Shown piece after piece: positions 45,294 through 55,342 of a DNA stretch of 64,000 nt. The first letter of the stretch is position 1. Every line of letters starts with the position of its first letter. The position numbers and the translations under genes are program-made. The notes below the pieces were generated by a model, which saw only the letters and a list, made by a program, of their open reading frames with translations, did no database searches and was not told the DNA's origin. The stretch comes from Limosilactobacillus reuteri. GTDB lineage: Bacteria; Bacillota; Bacilli; Lactobacillales; Lactobacillaceae. The stretch lies in NCBI RefSeq assembly GCF_003072625.1, contig NZ_CP027805.1, positions 1,238,001 to 1,302,000 on the forward strand. The letters run 5' to 3'.

Positions 45294-45818
45294 TTAATTC
45301 TTTGCTTTATCAGCAGCCGGAGCAAGAGTCAAGAAAATACTCCGTCCTTCCATCTTTGGACGTTGGACAACAGTAGCGATGTCTGAAGTTTCTTCAGCCA
45401 TTCGTTCAATCATGTCACGACCGATATCCTTATGGGTAATAGCACGACCACGGAAACGTAATGAAATCCGTACCTTATCGCCCTTTTCAATGAACTTACG
45501 AACACGCTTTAACTTAACGTTAAAGTCATTAGTATCAATTGATGGACTAAGGCGAATTTCCTTAACCGTTATCGTCTTTTGCTTCTTACGAGCTTCACGC
45601 TCTTTCTTTTGCATCTCGAAACGGTACTTCCCGTAATCCATAATGCGGGCAACAGCTGGGCGTGCCTTTGGTGCAACTAATACTAGGTCTAAGTTAGCTT
45701 CTTCAGCTAACTGTAGTGCTTCACGCTTAGACTTAATGCCTAGTTGTTCACCATCTTGACCGATTAACCGCACTTCACGTGCACGAATACCGTTATTGAC
45801 AATCATATCTTGTGCTAT
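45294..45818 (-). CDS. infC: translation initiation factor IF-3, probable AUA start codon
   Basis: About 174 residues. The N-domain ([20 protein letters not shown]), linker ([15 protein letters not shown]) and C-domain ([21 protein letters not shown]) are complete. The first ATG (45806) is 21 bases from GGAGG, too far, whereas the in-frame codon ATA at 45818 is 9 bases from it and gives [15 protein letters not shown], aligning with the AUU-started B. subtilis protein. IF-3 rejects rare starts and so autoregulates infC; a rare codon here is expected. Confidence 0.93.
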   Translation of the reverse strand: MAQDMIVNNGIRAREVRLIGQDGEQLGIKSKREALQLAEEANLDLVLVAPKARPAVARIMDYGKYRFEMQKKEREARKKQKTITVKEIRLSPSIDTNDFNVKLKRVRKFIEKGDKVRISLRFRGRAITHKDIGRDMIERMAEETSDIATVVQRPKMEGRSIFLTLAPAADKAKN

Positions 45819-46020
45819 GGCAACGCACCTCCAATTTTTTTAGCGAAAGATCAAGCAAAAAAGCGAGGTACAAAAGTACCCCGCTTAATAACAACGACCT
45901 TATCCTAGTGGTCGATTATCATTCATCTCGTCAGCCCGGCGATCGATATCACCTAGGCGAGAAGCGGGTGCTTCTGCTTTTTCTTTCAACGTTTATTAGC
46001 TTACTAAATTCAAAGTTTAA
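45819..46020 (-). promoter_or_regulatory. infC-rpmI-rplT leader (L20-type autoregulatory leader) with attenuator
   Basis: About 200 untranslated bases precede infC. They contain a strong intrinsic terminator, AGCGGGGTAC pairing with GTACCTCGCT (45886-45861 on the - strand) followed by TTTTTT, and upstream paired segments such as TCGCCTAGGTGATATCGAT with GATCGCCGGG and CGACCACTAGGATAAGGTCG. In Firmicutes this operon is controlled by L20 binding to such a leader. The assignment to the L20 class is by position and terminator, not by a model search. Confidence 0.7.
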
Positions 46021-46031
46021 TGTCAAGAACT

Positions 46032-46973
46032 TTATCCCTTATCACGCAAATTCTTTCCTTCCATTTCAATCTCACGTGATAAGTACTTGATTCTCTCCAT
46101 AATGCGGGCCGCTTTGAGGGGCTCATTATCGCCTTGCGCATTGATAGCAAGGTGGTTATTTTGCAATTCATCCATTGAAAAATTAGAACTAAAGAAGGTT
46201 GGTAATTCTTCTTGCATCCGATATTCTAAAATCACTCCTAAAATATCATCTCTTACCCATGTTGTCATTGCACCGGCCCCAATATCATCAAGCATTAAAA
46301 TCGGCGCCCGTTTAATAGCATCCAATTTTTCGCCAGTATTATTTTGCTTAATTGAATTCCGCATTTCAACAGCAAAACTAGGGAAATGAACCATCGTTGT
46401 TGCAACTCCCTTACTCTTAGCGAGTTCATTAGCGATTGCTCCAAGGAGGTATGTTTTTCCGACTCCAAATTTTCCATATAGGTAAAGCCCTGGTTGAAAA
46501 TTATCTTTTTGGTAATTATCCGTAAAGTCCATGGCTGCTTGAATTGCCCTTGTGCGTGTATCAGTTTGGGTATCTTCATTTAAATAATAATCATCATATG
46601 ATGCATTTTTAATAAACTTAGGCATATTAATCGAGTTAACTAGCCGTTGAATATAACGTTGTCGTTGGCGTTCTAATAACTGTTTAGTTGGAACGTAGGT
46701 TACGTCAATTTGGCCTGTACTGATAACCAATTGCGGAGAATATCCCGGGGCAACAGTTGGCACACCTTTTTCAATTAATTGTTTTTCATGAAAAAACTCA
46801 TAAAGCTTTGATTGGCCCCGTTTAATTGCTTCTTTACTAAGACGGTCACGATTTTCGTTTAAGAATGCTTGAACATCTTTATCCGCATAAACTTGCTTCA
46901 TTGTTTGTTGAACATTGTTTGCGATATTTTGACCGCGCATTAACTCTTGTAAAGTTTTGTTTAGTGACTGCAT
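46032..46973 (-). CDS. dnaI: primosomal helicase loader DnaI
   Basis: 313 residues. The N-terminal helicase-binding domain (residues 1-110) is followed by an AAA+ domain: Walker A GKFGVGKTYLL, Walker B APILMLDDIGAGA, and a sensor region TFFSSNFSMDEL. It loads the DnaC-type helicase during replication start and restart. Directly downstream of dnaB (20 bases), the standard Bacillus/Lactobacillus pair. Confidence 0.96.
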   Translation of the reverse strand: MQSLNKTLQELMRGQNIANNVQQTMKQVYADKDVQAFLNENRDRLSKEAIKRGQSKLYEFFHEKQLIEKGVPTVAPGYSPQLVISTGQIDVTYVPTKQLLERQRQRYIQRLVNSINMPKFIKNASYDDYYLNEDTQTDTRTRAIQAAMDFTDNYQKDNFQPGLYLYGKFGVGKTYLLGAIANELAKSKGVATTMVHFPSFAVEMRNSIKQNNTGEKLDAIKRAPILMLDDIGAGAMTTWVRDDILGVILEYRMQEELPTFFSSNFSMDELQNNHLAINAQGDNEPLKAARIMERIKYLSREIEMEGKNLRDKG

Positions 46974-46993
46974 GCTGCCACCTCCTTTAGCTG

Positions 46994-48355
46994 CTACTTC
47001 TTCTTCCGATTAGCGATCCGTTCACGCAGTTTGGCAATTTCTTGTGAGGAAGCCTTTTTCATCAACTCGCTCGTGTCTTTCTTGCTCCATGCTGGCATCG
47101 GTTCCTTAATCGTTTTGCGCCACTTATTTTTCTTTGGCGTCTTTGCTTCCTTTTTCTTTTCTTGCGACTGCTTGTTAAAAGTCTTTAATTGGACAATGGC
47201 TTGCTCCCCATTAATTACGCCATGTTGGAGCCAGTTATTGGCAATTGCATCGACAAAATTAGCTGTCAAAGTAGAATTTTCCCGGTCACTAATCACATAC
47301 CAAGTTAAGATATTAATGGCATCTTGGGTAAGTTTTTCTTGCGCTACTAAACCTGTCAGAATATGACGTTCACCTGAAGTTACGTAGCCACCCGTCTGAC
47401 CTTTAAGGACCTGCAAAAATTCAACTGGAGAATAATCCTTAGCTGTCGTCAATAATTCTTGATCTTTACTGGTTAGTTCACTATTTTTATTCGTTACGGG
47501 CGCTTTTTTTTCCGCTACTTTTGTCGTTGAAGAATAGACAATATTATAGGCAGACGCAACAATTTGCTTAAATTTCTGCGGATTGAAATGATTGGTTTGG
47601 AGATCAACCGACCGCAAAACCAATGTCTTCATCGTTGGCGCATCAATCCCATATAATTGATGTTCTAATAATATTAGGTCTCGATTATTTTCAAGGTCTG
47701 CACTGACAATTGGCTGATTAGCCAGCAAGTGAATTAGGGTTGACCAATCAAAGTCATCGCTCATCCCCGCAGTTAACTGGGGTTGTTTTTCTACTGGTGC
47801 CTGTTTTCGCGCCGTTAAAATTGCTTGTGGTGTTTCAGTAATTGACTGCGAGTTAATATGAAATTCTTCAAAAAAGTTGTGACTCACATTAGTTAATGAA
47901 GTGTTAGAAGAAGCAAGCTTGTATTGCCGACTTTGCTTAGTCAAACGTTCAAATGCTTCATCTCCTACTTCCTCTAAAAGTAAAATACTCAGCAAGTTAT
48001 CAGCTAAAAATTTTTCTGGAGTAAGGGTCGGCTGCAATTCATAAACGTATACGTCCCCGATCTCATCGTGCTGGAAATAAGTCTGAACTAAGCCAACTGC
48101 CTCTAAACGATGAAGAGCCTCCAGTACTTGTTGGCCCCCAGCATTTACCTGGGCTAACAGATCACTTTGCAAGGTCCGGTTAGCAATCGTAGGATTAGGA
48201 AGCAGGCGCGCTTTTAACGCATAAAAAAAGCTAAACGGAACTGGTCCTAAAATTGGCTGATAAAATGTTGCAAAGGTCTGGTCACTAAAACTAATAAATG
48301 CAGTGCTGGCCGTAACAACATAACCGGCTTGCGGGTCAAAAGCTACTGCAGTCAT
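46994..48355 (-). CDS. dnaB: replication initiation and membrane attachment protein DnaB (Gram-positive)
   Basis: 453 residues. Two DnaB/DnaD-like domains: an N-terminal winged-helix region (FYQPILGPVPFSFFYALKARLL) and a C-terminal DnaD-like domain (QGLVAQEKLTQDAINILTWYVIS). The C-terminus is very basic (KKKEAKTPKKNKWRKTIKEP). It acts with DnaD and DnaI in helicase loading at oriC. It follows nrdR by 17 bases. Confidence 0.95.
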   Translation of the reverse strand: MTAVAFDPQAGYVVTASTAFISFSDQTFATFYQPILGPVPFSFFYALKARLLPNPTIANRTLQSDLLAQVNAGGQQVLEALHRLEAVGLVQTYFQHDEIGDVYVYELQPTLTPEKFLADNLLSILLLEEVGDEAFERLTKQSRQYKLASSNTSLTNVSHNFFEEFHINSQSITETPQAILTARKQAPVEKQPQLTAGMSDDFDWSTLIHLLANQPIVSADLENNRDLILLEHQLYGIDAPTMKTLVLRSVDLQTNHFNPQKFKQIVASAYNIVYSSTTKVAEKKAPVTNKNSELTSKDQELLTTAKDYSPVEFLQVLKGQTGGYVTSGERHILTGLVAQEKLTQDAINILTWYVISDRENSTLTANFVDAIANNWLQHGVINGEQAIVQLKTFNKQSQEKKKEAKTPKKNKWRKTIKEPMPAWSKKDTSELMKKASSQEIAKLRERIANRKKK

Positions 48356-48372
48356 TTTACAGCCCTCCTAAG

Positions 48373-48837
48373 TTATTTTTTATGTTCTGCCTTCATCATG
48401 GTTTCAAGTTCACTCATAAAGGCATCAACGTCCTTAAATTGGCGGTAAACACTTGCAAAACGAATATAGGCAATCTCATCGACGCCTTTTAATTCGTTCA
48501 TCACAAATTTACCAATAATTTGACTGGAGACTTCGCTTTCACCAATGCTCCGGATTTGTTTTTCCACTTTATCTGCAATCTTGGTCAACCGCTCCATACT
48601 AACCGGTCGTTTTTCTGCCGAGCGCACAATCCCATTGAGGATCTTTTGGCGACTGAATTCTTGGCGCGTGCCATCTTTTTTAATTACTAGTAGTGGCGTT
48701 TCCTCGTACCGTTCAAAGGTTGTAAAACGAAAGCCACAATGAATGCACTCACGACGACGACGAATAAAGCTTCCGTCTTCGCTTGGCCGACTATCGACAA
48801 CCCGTGATCCATTTTTGTGACAATGTGGACAGCGCAA
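48373..48837 (-). CDS. nrdR: transcriptional repressor NrdR
   Basis: 154 residues. An N-terminal zinc ribbon (MRCPHCHKNGSRVVDSRPSE ... CIHCGFRF) and an ATP-cone (VIKKDGTRQEFSRQKILNGI). It represses ribonucleotide reductase genes when dATP is high. In the conserved coaE-nrdR-dnaB-dnaI run. Confidence 0.98.
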   Translation of the reverse strand: MRCPHCHKNGSRVVDSRPSEDGSFIRRRRECIHCGFRFTTFERYEETPLLVIKKDGTRQEFSRQKILNGIVRSAEKRPVSMERLTKIADKVEKQIRSIGESEVSSQIIGKFVMNELKGVDEIAYIRFASVYRQFKDVDAFMSELETMMKAEHKK

Positions 48838-48882
48838 TGTGTCCCCCTCCTTTATAGTATAAGTACTTTATTTTACCACATT

Positions 48883-49482
48883 TTATTCTGCTTTTAGCTG
48901 ATTTATTAGGGATGCGACTTGTTTTTGCAGGGCAGCCTGGTCATCATTATTATTTATTTTAAAACCCGCCCGCGCTTCTTTCTCTGATAACGGCATTTGA
49001 GCAGCAATTCGCGCTTGCGCTTCCTCTTTAGAACAGTGATCGCGAGCCATTAACCGCTTAAGCTGCGTTTGTGGATCAGTATAAACAACTATCACATAAT
49101 CACAATCTTCATCATAGTGTTGCTCGAATAATAATGGTACATCTAACACTACAAGCAGAATCCCCTGTTTTTTTAAAGTATTAACCTGCGCAAAGATGGC
49201 ATCGTAAATTAATGGCTGAAGAATCTCATTGAGTTTTTTCAACGCTTCTTTATCATTGAAGACAATTTTAGCCAGGGCCGATCGATTGAGCTCACCTGTT
49301 GGTAAAAGCACTTTCGGACCAAATGCTTTGACAATCCGCGTTAACCCAACCGAGTCTGGTGTCTGGACTTGCCGCGCTACTTGGTCAGCATCAATCACCG
49401 GAATCCCCGCCTGCCGAAAAATAGTGCTTACTGTTGTCTTGCCAGTTGCGATTCCACCTGTTAATCCAACTATTTTTGTCAT
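48883..49482 (-). CDS. coaE: dephospho-CoA kinase
   Basis: 199 residues. P-loop GLTGGIATGKTTVS, DADQVARQVQ, then VLDVPLLFEQHYDEDCDYVIVVY. Last step of coenzyme A synthesis. It begins 3 bases past the mutM stop, one transcript with polA and mutM. Confidence 0.97.
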   Translation of the reverse strand: MTKIVGLTGGIATGKTTVSTIFRQAGIPVIDADQVARQVQTPDSVGLTRIVKAFGPKVLLPTGELNRSALAKIVFNDKEALKKLNEILQPLIYDAIFAQVNTLKKQGILLVVLDVPLLFEQHYDEDCDYVIVVYTDPQTQLKRLMARDHCSKEEAQARIAAQMPLSEKEARAGFKINNNDDQAALQKQVASLINQLKAE

Positions 49483-49485
49483 TTC

Positions 49486-50316
49486 TTATTCCTTCAATAC
49501 TTGACAGTGTGGACAAAATGTCGTTCCACGTTCAGCAACCTTAATTTTAACCATTTTCGTGCCACAACGCGGACATTCATCCCCCGCATGACCATAAGCT
49601 TTTAAGCGATCTTGGAAAGCGCCGGCATCACCAAATGCATTCGTAAAACTATGCACAGTGGTTCCCTTGTACTTAATCGCTGTCGCCAGTTCTTTGATAA
49701 TATTTTCCCGTAATTCAGTAATCTGGTTAGCCGTTAAAGTATTAGCTGGTTGCTCCGGATTTATCCCCGTCATCCATAGTACCTCATCAACGTAAATGTT
49801 ACCCAGACCGGCGACATGTCGCTGATTGAGCAAGAATGGCTTAATCTTTCCCCGACTCTTTTTTAATTCAGCTGTAAAGTATGGCAAGGTAAAGGCGTCT
49901 TCTGTCGGTTCAGGGCCAATTGTCTTCAATCCGCCGACATTCATCTCATCACCGGTTTTTACCAATGTCATCCGCCCAAATTTACGGGTATCTTGATAAC
50001 ATAATTCCGTGCCGTCCGTAAATTCAAAGACAACATGGGTATGTTTATCAATTGGTCCGCCAATCGGTTGGTTGTAATATTTTCCTTCCATGCGAAGGTG
50101 TGAAATCATCGTCAAATCATTAGTAAAACGAAAAAGAAGATATTTCCCTCGTCGATCAACATTTGCAATCGTCTGTCCAATCAACGCCTGCCGAAAATCT
50201 TCAACGTCATTGGTAATCGTTTTACCATAATAAACATCGATCGCGTTAATTTTACGCTTAGCGGCAATCTTCAGCAAACCGCGGCGAACAGTTTCAACTT
50301 CTGGTAATTCAGGCAT
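49486..50316 (-). CDS. mutM: formamidopyrimidine-DNA glycosylase
   Basis: 276 residues. The catalytic proline is P2 in MPELPEVETVRRGL, the helix-two-turn-helix lies in LNQRHVAGLGNIYVDEVLW, and the C-terminal zinc finger has CPRCGTKMVKIKVAERGTTFCPHC. It removes 8-oxoguanine from DNA. Between polA and coaE, as in Bacillus. Confidence 0.97.
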   Translation of the reverse strand: MPELPEVETVRRGLLKIAAKRKINAIDVYYGKTITNDVEDFRQALIGQTIANVDRRGKYLLFRFTNDLTMISHLRMEGKYYNQPIGGPIDKHTHVVFEFTDGTELCYQDTRKFGRMTLVKTGDEMNVGGLKTIGPEPTEDAFTLPYFTAELKKSRGKIKPFLLNQRHVAGLGNIYVDEVLWMTGINPEQPANTLTANQITELRENIIKELATAIKYKGTTVHSFTNAFGDAGAFQDRLKAYGHAGDECPRCGTKMVKIKVAERGTTFCPHCQVLKE

Positions 50317-50330
50317 TTAATTCCTCCGAT

Positions 50331-52997
50331 CTATTTTTTAAGGTCATACCAGGTATCCCCATACTTACTATCTACTTTAAGCGGCACATCCAACTTAACG
50401 GCCGAATCCATTACTTTTGGCACTAATTCCGATAGAACCGGGATTTCTTCCTTTGGGGCCTCAAAGACTAATTCATCATGAATCTGCAAGAGCATTTTTG
50501 CCTTTAGATGGCGTTTCTCAAGCTCATCTTGCATCCGGATCATCGCAATCTTAATGATATCAGCAGCACTCCCCTGAATTGGCGTATTCATTGCAGTCCG
50601 CTCTGCAAATGATCGCTTGCTGAAACTTTTGGCATGAATGTCTGGTAAGTACCGACGGCGGTGAGTAATCGTCTCAACATAACCATTCTCTTTAGCAAAC
50701 GCAATCGTGTCATTGATGTATTTCTTTACACTGGGGAATTCATGGAAATAATTTTGAATAAATTCATGAGCTTCTGCACGACTAACATGAATCCGTTGTG
50801 CCAGTCCGTAATCACTAATCCCGTAAACAATTCCAAAATTAACTGCTTTTGCCCGACGCCGCATATTACGGTCAATCTCGGCATCAGGGGCTAGATTGAA
50901 AATTCGGCGAGCTGTACTAGCATGAATATCTTCACCATTCTTAAAGTCTTCCTGGAGGTTCTTGTCACCAGTGATATGAGCAAGAACCCGTAATTCAACT
51001 TGCGAATAATCTGAAGAGAAGATTTGCCATCCTTCATGACTAGACACAAATGCCTTTCTGATTAAGCGTCCTTCCGGCAACCGTACTGGAATATTTTGCA
51101 GGTTAGGATCAACAGAGGATAAGCGACCAGTTTGCGTTAATGTCTGTAAGTAGCGCGTATGGATCTTCTGGTCATTTGAATGGATAACTTTCAGCAAACC
51201 AGTGATATAGGTAGATTGAAGCTTAGCAATTTGACGATATTCCAAAATTTGCTCAACAATCGGTGACTTATCAACTAACTTCTCCAGCACATCAACTGCA
51301 GTGGAATAACCGGTCTTGGTCTTTTTGATCACTGGTAATTTCAATTTTTCAAACAGAATATGGCCTAGTTGCTTAGTGGAGTTAATGTTAAATTCCTCAC
51401 CAGCTTCTTGATAGATCTGACTTTCAATTTCTGATAGCCGTTCAGTTAATTTACTACCCATATCTTTCAAAGTTTGTGCATCTACATGGACACCCGCGAT
51501 TTCCATTTTTGCAAGAACCCGGGTTAGCGGTAATTCAATATCAGTATATAGTGGCGTTTGCTTATTTTCGTCTAATTTGGCAAAAAGATCCTTGCGCAGC
51601 TGTTCGATTGCCCGCGCTTTCGTAGCCAGGTGACTAAAGAAGGTCTCGTCATCATCAGGCACAGCACGCTTAGCACCTTTACCATAAACTTCCTCATCTG
51701 TTCGGACATCATCGTAATCGTGTTCCTGAGCTACTTGTCCCAGGTCGTTACTATTGTCATTAGTATTTAGAAGGTAAGATGCCAAAAGCAGATCAAAATT
51801 AATATTTTCAAGCGGAATACCGAGGCGATGAAGCCCAACGATTTGCGCCTTGGCATTGAAGACATTCTTCTTAACACTATCACTCTGGAGTAAATCTTTG
51901 AGGGGCGCTTCTTTAAGCAGGTCCACATCTCGACTTGTAAACCAGTGTCCTTCATTACCGATCACAAAGCCAGCGAATGGTGACGTGTGGTAGTTTTCTT
52001 CTGGCATTTCAAGGTAAAAACTTACTTCACCCGTTAATTGTCCTAATTCATCTAAGTTATCTTTAGTTAAAACTGTGTAGTCAATTGGAGCAATCTCAGC
52101 TTCATCTTCCTCTCCACCCCCATCGATATCCATCTTTTTCAAGAAAGATTTAAAGCCCATCTCTTTGTAAAACTTAATCAAGTCATCCGTTTGTGGCCCT
52201 TGATATTGCAGATCATCTAAGCCAATCTTGATCGGAGCATCCCGAAGAATTGTTGCTAATGTCTTACATTGGCGAGCAACCTCTTCATCCTCAATCAAAT
52301 GTTCTTTCATCTTACTCTTTTTGAGGTCATCGATATGGTCATAAAGCTCTTCAACTGAACCAAACTGTTTTACAAGCTTGATTGCAGTCTTTTCCCCAAT
52401 TTTAGTTACACCAGGATAATTATCGGAAGAATCACCCATCAGTGCCTTCATATCAATTATTTGGCGTGGCGTAATCCCTAATTTTTCTTCGACATGTGCC
52501 GGAGTGTAGTGCTCCGTATCAGTAACTCCCTTGTGGGTAACGGCAACGGTCGTATTCTCACTTGCTAGCTGGGTAAGGTCCCGATCTCCAGTTACGATCA
52601 ACGTCTTGTAACCAGCATCATCCGCTTGCTTAGCCAAAGTACCGATAATATCATCAGCTTCATAGTTAGCTAATTCATAACTATGTAACCCAGAGTCTTT
52701 GATCAATTTGCGCACATAAGGGATCTGCTCGGTCAATTCATTAGGCGTCTTGTTTCGACCACCCTTATAGTCATCATACATTTTCGTTCGGAAGGTTACT
52801 TTTCCTGCATCAAAGGCTACTAAAGCCGCATCCGGTTTAAAATTTTGCAACACATGGTCAAGCATTAACTTAAAGCCATAAATTGCAGCTGTATGCAAGC
52901 CGTCCTTATTTGTAAACTTGTCCATTTGATTATGCATGGCAAAAAATGCCCGGAAAACAATACTATTTCCGTCAATTAACAATAATTGTTTTGTCAT
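50331..52997 (-). CDS. polA: DNA polymerase I
   Basis: 888 residues. The 5'-3' exonuclease (1-290, DGNSIVFRAFFAMH, GDRDLTQLAS) is followed by a 3'-5' exonuclease-like domain (about 305-480), where the metal-binding acidic motifs look degenerate (VSFYLEMPEE instead of an active DxE), so proofreading is probably lost, as in other Gram-positive Pol I. The polymerase domain has motif A SDYSQVELRVLAH, motif B RRAKAVNFGIVYG and motif C IHDELVFE. Head of the polA-mutM-coaE transcript. Confidence 0.98.
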   Translation of the reverse strand: MTKQLLLIDGNSIVFRAFFAMHNQMDKFTNKDGLHTAAIYGFKLMLDHVLQNFKPDAALVAFDAGKVTFRTKMYDDYKGGRNKTPNELTEQIPYVRKLIKDSGLHSYELANYEADDIIGTLAKQADDAGYKTLIVTGDRDLTQLASENTTVAVTHKGVTDTEHYTPAHVEEKLGITPRQIIDMKALMGDSSDNYPGVTKIGEKTAIKLVKQFGSVEELYDHIDDLKKSKMKEHLIEDEEVARQCKTLATILRDAPIKIGLDDLQYQGPQTDDLIKFYKEMGFKSFLKKMDIDGGGEEDEAEIAPIDYTVLTKDNLDELGQLTGEVSFYLEMPEENYHTSPFAGFVIGNEGHWFTSRDVDLLKEAPLKDLLQSDSVKKNVFNAKAQIVGLHRLGIPLENINFDLLLASYLLNTNDNSNDLGQVAQEHDYDDVRTDEEVYGKGAKRAVPDDDETFFSHLATKARAIEQLRKDLFAKLDENKQTPLYTDIELPLTRVLAKMEIAGVHVDAQTLKDMGSKLTERLSEIESQIYQEAGEEFNINSTKQLGHILFEKLKLPVIKKTKTGYSTAVDVLEKLVDKSPIVEQILEYRQIAKLQSTYITGLLKVIHSNDQKIHTRYLQTLTQTGRLSSVDPNLQNIPVRLPEGRLIRKAFVSSHEGWQIFSSDYSQVELRVLAHITGDKNLQEDFKNGEDIHASTARRIFNLAPDAEIDRNMRRRAKAVNFGIVYGISDYGLAQRIHVSRAEAHEFIQNYFHEFPSVKKYINDTIAFAKENGYVETITHRRRYLPDIHAKSFSKRSFAERTAMNTPIQGSAADIIKIAMIRMQDELEKRHLKAKMLLQIHDELVFEAPKEEIPVLSELVPKVMDSAVKLDVPLKVDSKYGDTWYDLKK

Positions 52998-53119
52998 TTA
53001 ATTCCCGCCCTTCTATCGCTAATAGTAATTGTACCAGAGAATATAGCAATGGTTTAGTTTCTTGACCAAAGATTTAAGTTATAATTAAAATGAAAAACAT
53101 TAGATGCGAGATGAAATTC

Positions 53120-53797
53120 ATGGATAAACTCATTAACTATCAAAAGCCAGCAGAAGCACGTCTCTTTGCCCTCCTTCTTACTTTCAGCGGTGGCTTCATC
53201 GATGCTTTTACATATATCAAATGCGGACGCACGATGGCAGCAGCCCAAACTGGCAATATCATTTTCCTTAGTGCCGCGCTAGCAAACCATAATTTTCTCG
53301 GTGTTGTTGACCGCCTGGGCTCATTGATCGCATTTATTCTTGGATTAGCAATGGTCAGTATCCTGCACGCTCATTTAAGAACTGATTATTGGCGAGTAGT
53401 TTGTCTGTTGCCGATTTTATTAGTAGGAGCCATTATCGGTTTTCTCCCGGATAGCTTTCCTGACTATCTGATGGTACCAGCCGTGTCATTTGGTCTTGCA
53501 ATGCAAAGTGCCGCTTTCAGCAAAATCGAAGGGCTCGGTTATAACAGCGTCTTTACAAGTGGCAGTGTCAAAAAAGCTACTGTTGCCTGGAGCGAATATT
53601 ATTTTCATCACGATCATTCGCAACGATCAGCTGCCTTTAGTTATCTGATGATCGTGATCTGTTTTACGCTCGGCGCGATCATTTCTGCGCAGTTGCTTCC
53701 CTTTTTCCGAATGAAAACTATCTGGATTGCAACGTTTTTGATTCTAATAACCGATAGTTCTTATTATTTAACTAAAAGGAAAAACGTTAATAAGTAG
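53120..53797 (+). CDS. DUF1275 (YoaK) family membrane protein
   Basis: 225 residues from the ATG at 53120 (MDKLINYQKP). ATGs at 53090 and 53111 are nearer the -10 box TATAAT (53080-53085) than a leader would allow. Six or seven membrane helices with the family motifs GGFIDAFTYIKCGRTMAAAQTGNIIFL and NSVFTSGSVKKATVAWSEY. Function unknown. Downstream lies a terminator-like hairpin that has been split by an ISL3 element. Confidence 0.88.
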   Translation: MDKLINYQKPAEARLFALLLTFSGGFIDAFTYIKCGRTMAAAQTGNIIFLSAALANHNFLGVVDRLGSLIAFILGLAMVSILHAHLRTDYWRVVCLLPILLVGAIIGFLPDSFPDYLMVPAVSFGLAMQSAAFSKIEGLGYNSVFTSGSVKKATVAWSEYYFHHDHSQRSAAFSYLMIVICFTLGAIISAQLLPFFRMKTIWIATFLILITDSSYYLTKRKNVNK

Positions 53798-53812
53798 TTT
53801 TTAAATATAGCA

Positions 53813-53829
53813 AAGAGGCCGAGAAAAAC
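53813..53829 (+). repeat. 5' arm of the structured repeat split by the ISL3 element
   Basis: AGAGGC.GAGAAAAAC (53814-53829) is the left arm of a terminator hairpin. Its right arm, GTTTTTC..GCCTCTT, lies past the insertion at 55355-55372. The last 8 bases, AGAAAAAC, are the target duplication. Confidence 0.75.
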
Positions 53830-55342
53830 GGCTCTACGTCAAGTAGTGTTGATACGCAGATATGAATCATCGCCAATTAAATTGGTCTAGTTAGAACTGT
53901 CATTCGTGACGGTTCTTTTTAGTTAGTTTGAATTTGGTGGCCAATAATTAAATAAATCCGAGTTTTAAATGCCGTAAAGTAACGATAACCACAGGCAACT
54001 CGTTTGATAGTCTTAATTCGATTATTAATCCCTTCGGTTCGACCATTTGAGAACTTAGTCTCAAAGCCACACTTAATCCCCTCTTTATAACGCGCTAAAA
54101 CCTGGCAACGGTGGATTGTATAATGGCTAACACTGTCTGGCCGAAGTTTAAGTAATTGAAAGAAAGTCGTAAAATCACGTTGATTATAAGCATGCTTCAA
54201 GGATTGGATAAAATTATAGGTGGCTCTTAACTCTTGGTCATACCCTAACATTAAGTCTAAGATTATCATGGAATTAACAACGCGATTAAAATAACGTCCT
54301 TCGTAATACAATTTTGTACTTAAATTTTCTCGATCTTGAAGAAATAGCCGCCAATAATGTTTAAGACGACGAGCTTGTTTCTGCTCCACTGAATCACCTT
54401 TTCGCAAACGGTTAAAAACATGAATTCGCACATGATTCATCGTGTCATTAAGGTGTTTGGCAATATGAAAGCGATCATAAATAATTTGAGCACAGGGAAA
54501 AACCGTTTTAACTAGTTGGTCATAAGCAGCGTTCATATCCATCACCAGATATTTCACTCGGCAACGAGCACGACGTGTAAACTGTTGATAATGTTTAAAT
54601 AAGCTACGTAATCGGCGATCTTCAAGGAGCTCAAATAAGCAACCTCGATCACCATCAACGGCGATAAAACTCATCTTGCCTTTAGCGCTCCGCATTGATT
54701 TAAATTCATCAATACATAATGTTTCCGGTAGATAATTTAAATTTGGTTTATATTGATCGGCGAGGTCCAAAAGGACCCGCTGGACTGAAGCTTCACTGAT
54801 GAATAAGTCATGGGCAATATCTTTAATTGTTTGAATCCGCGTTAATCGAAGAATGATTTCATGCTTTAAATCTCGACTAATTGTCCGTTGATGCTCAAAA
54901 AGATAACTAGTTGCGTTAAATGTTGTATGACAATCAGGACATTGAAAACGTTGAATCTTAACAAGCAACATTAATGGTTGAGCTCTAAATTGTCCATATT
55001 TGTGTTTAGCTTGATAAAAGCCATATTTTAAGATTTGACCACGATTAATGACTCCACAATTTGGACAAGCCCGTGGTGTATAAGAAAGGGTACAGGATAT
55101 TTGTGCCACCCGAACTTTTTTAATTGTTTTATATTTAAGCCAATGATGAGGAAAATTTAAATGAGGGTCTGTTAAATTGAGAAGAGTTCTTGTATCATTA
55201 TCCATGGAGGTTACCTTCTTTACTATGTGATTTGGCGATTTCATTGTATCAGAGGGCGAGCCTCTTTTTTAGTTTAAAAACAAAAATCTGATATTGGTAT
55301 AGAAAGTGATATTTCTATATCAATACCAGATATTGTAGAGCC
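53830..55342 (-). mobile_element. ISL3-family insertion sequence, copy 1
   Basis: 1513 bp. Terminal inverted repeats start GGCTCTAC on each side and stay similar for about 24 bases (GTGTTGAT and GTATTGAT near the inner ends). It is flanked by an exact 8-bp target duplication AGAAAAAC (53822-53829 and 55343-55350), the length expected for ISL3. One intact transposase gene. Confidence 0.95.
53919..55205 (-). CDS. ISL3-family transposase, intact
   Basis: 428 residues from the ATG at 55205 (MDNDTRTLLN), with GAAGG 7 bases upstream. N-terminal zinc finger (CPNCG...CPDC), a helix-turn-helix (TIKDIAHDLFISEASVQRVL) and the DDE domain with D in CIDEFKSM, D in VMDMNAAYDQ and E in GRTEGINNRIKTIKR. All catalytic residues are present, so the element is probably active. 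Confidence 0.95.
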   Translation of the reverse strand: MDNDTRTLLNLTDPHLNFPHHWLKYKTIKKVRVAQISCTLSYTPRACPNCGVINRGQILKYGFYQAKHKYGQFRAQPLMLLVKIQRFQCPDCHTTFNATSYLFEHQRTISRDLKHEIILRLTRIQTIKDIAHDLFISEASVQRVLLDLADQYKPNLNYLPETLCIDEFKSMRSAKGKMSFIAVDGDRGCLFELLEDRRLRSLFKHYQQFTRRARCRVKYLVMDMNAAYDQLVKTVFPCAQIIYDRFHIAKHLNDTMNHVRIHVFNRLRKGDSVEQKQARRLKHYWRLFLQDRENLSTKLYYEGRYFNRVVNSMIILDLMLGYDQELRATYNFIQSLKHAYNQRDFTTFFQLLKLRPDSVSHYTIHRCQVLARYKEGIKCGFETKFSNGRTEGINNRIKTIKRVACGYRYFTAFKTRIYLIIGHQIQTN

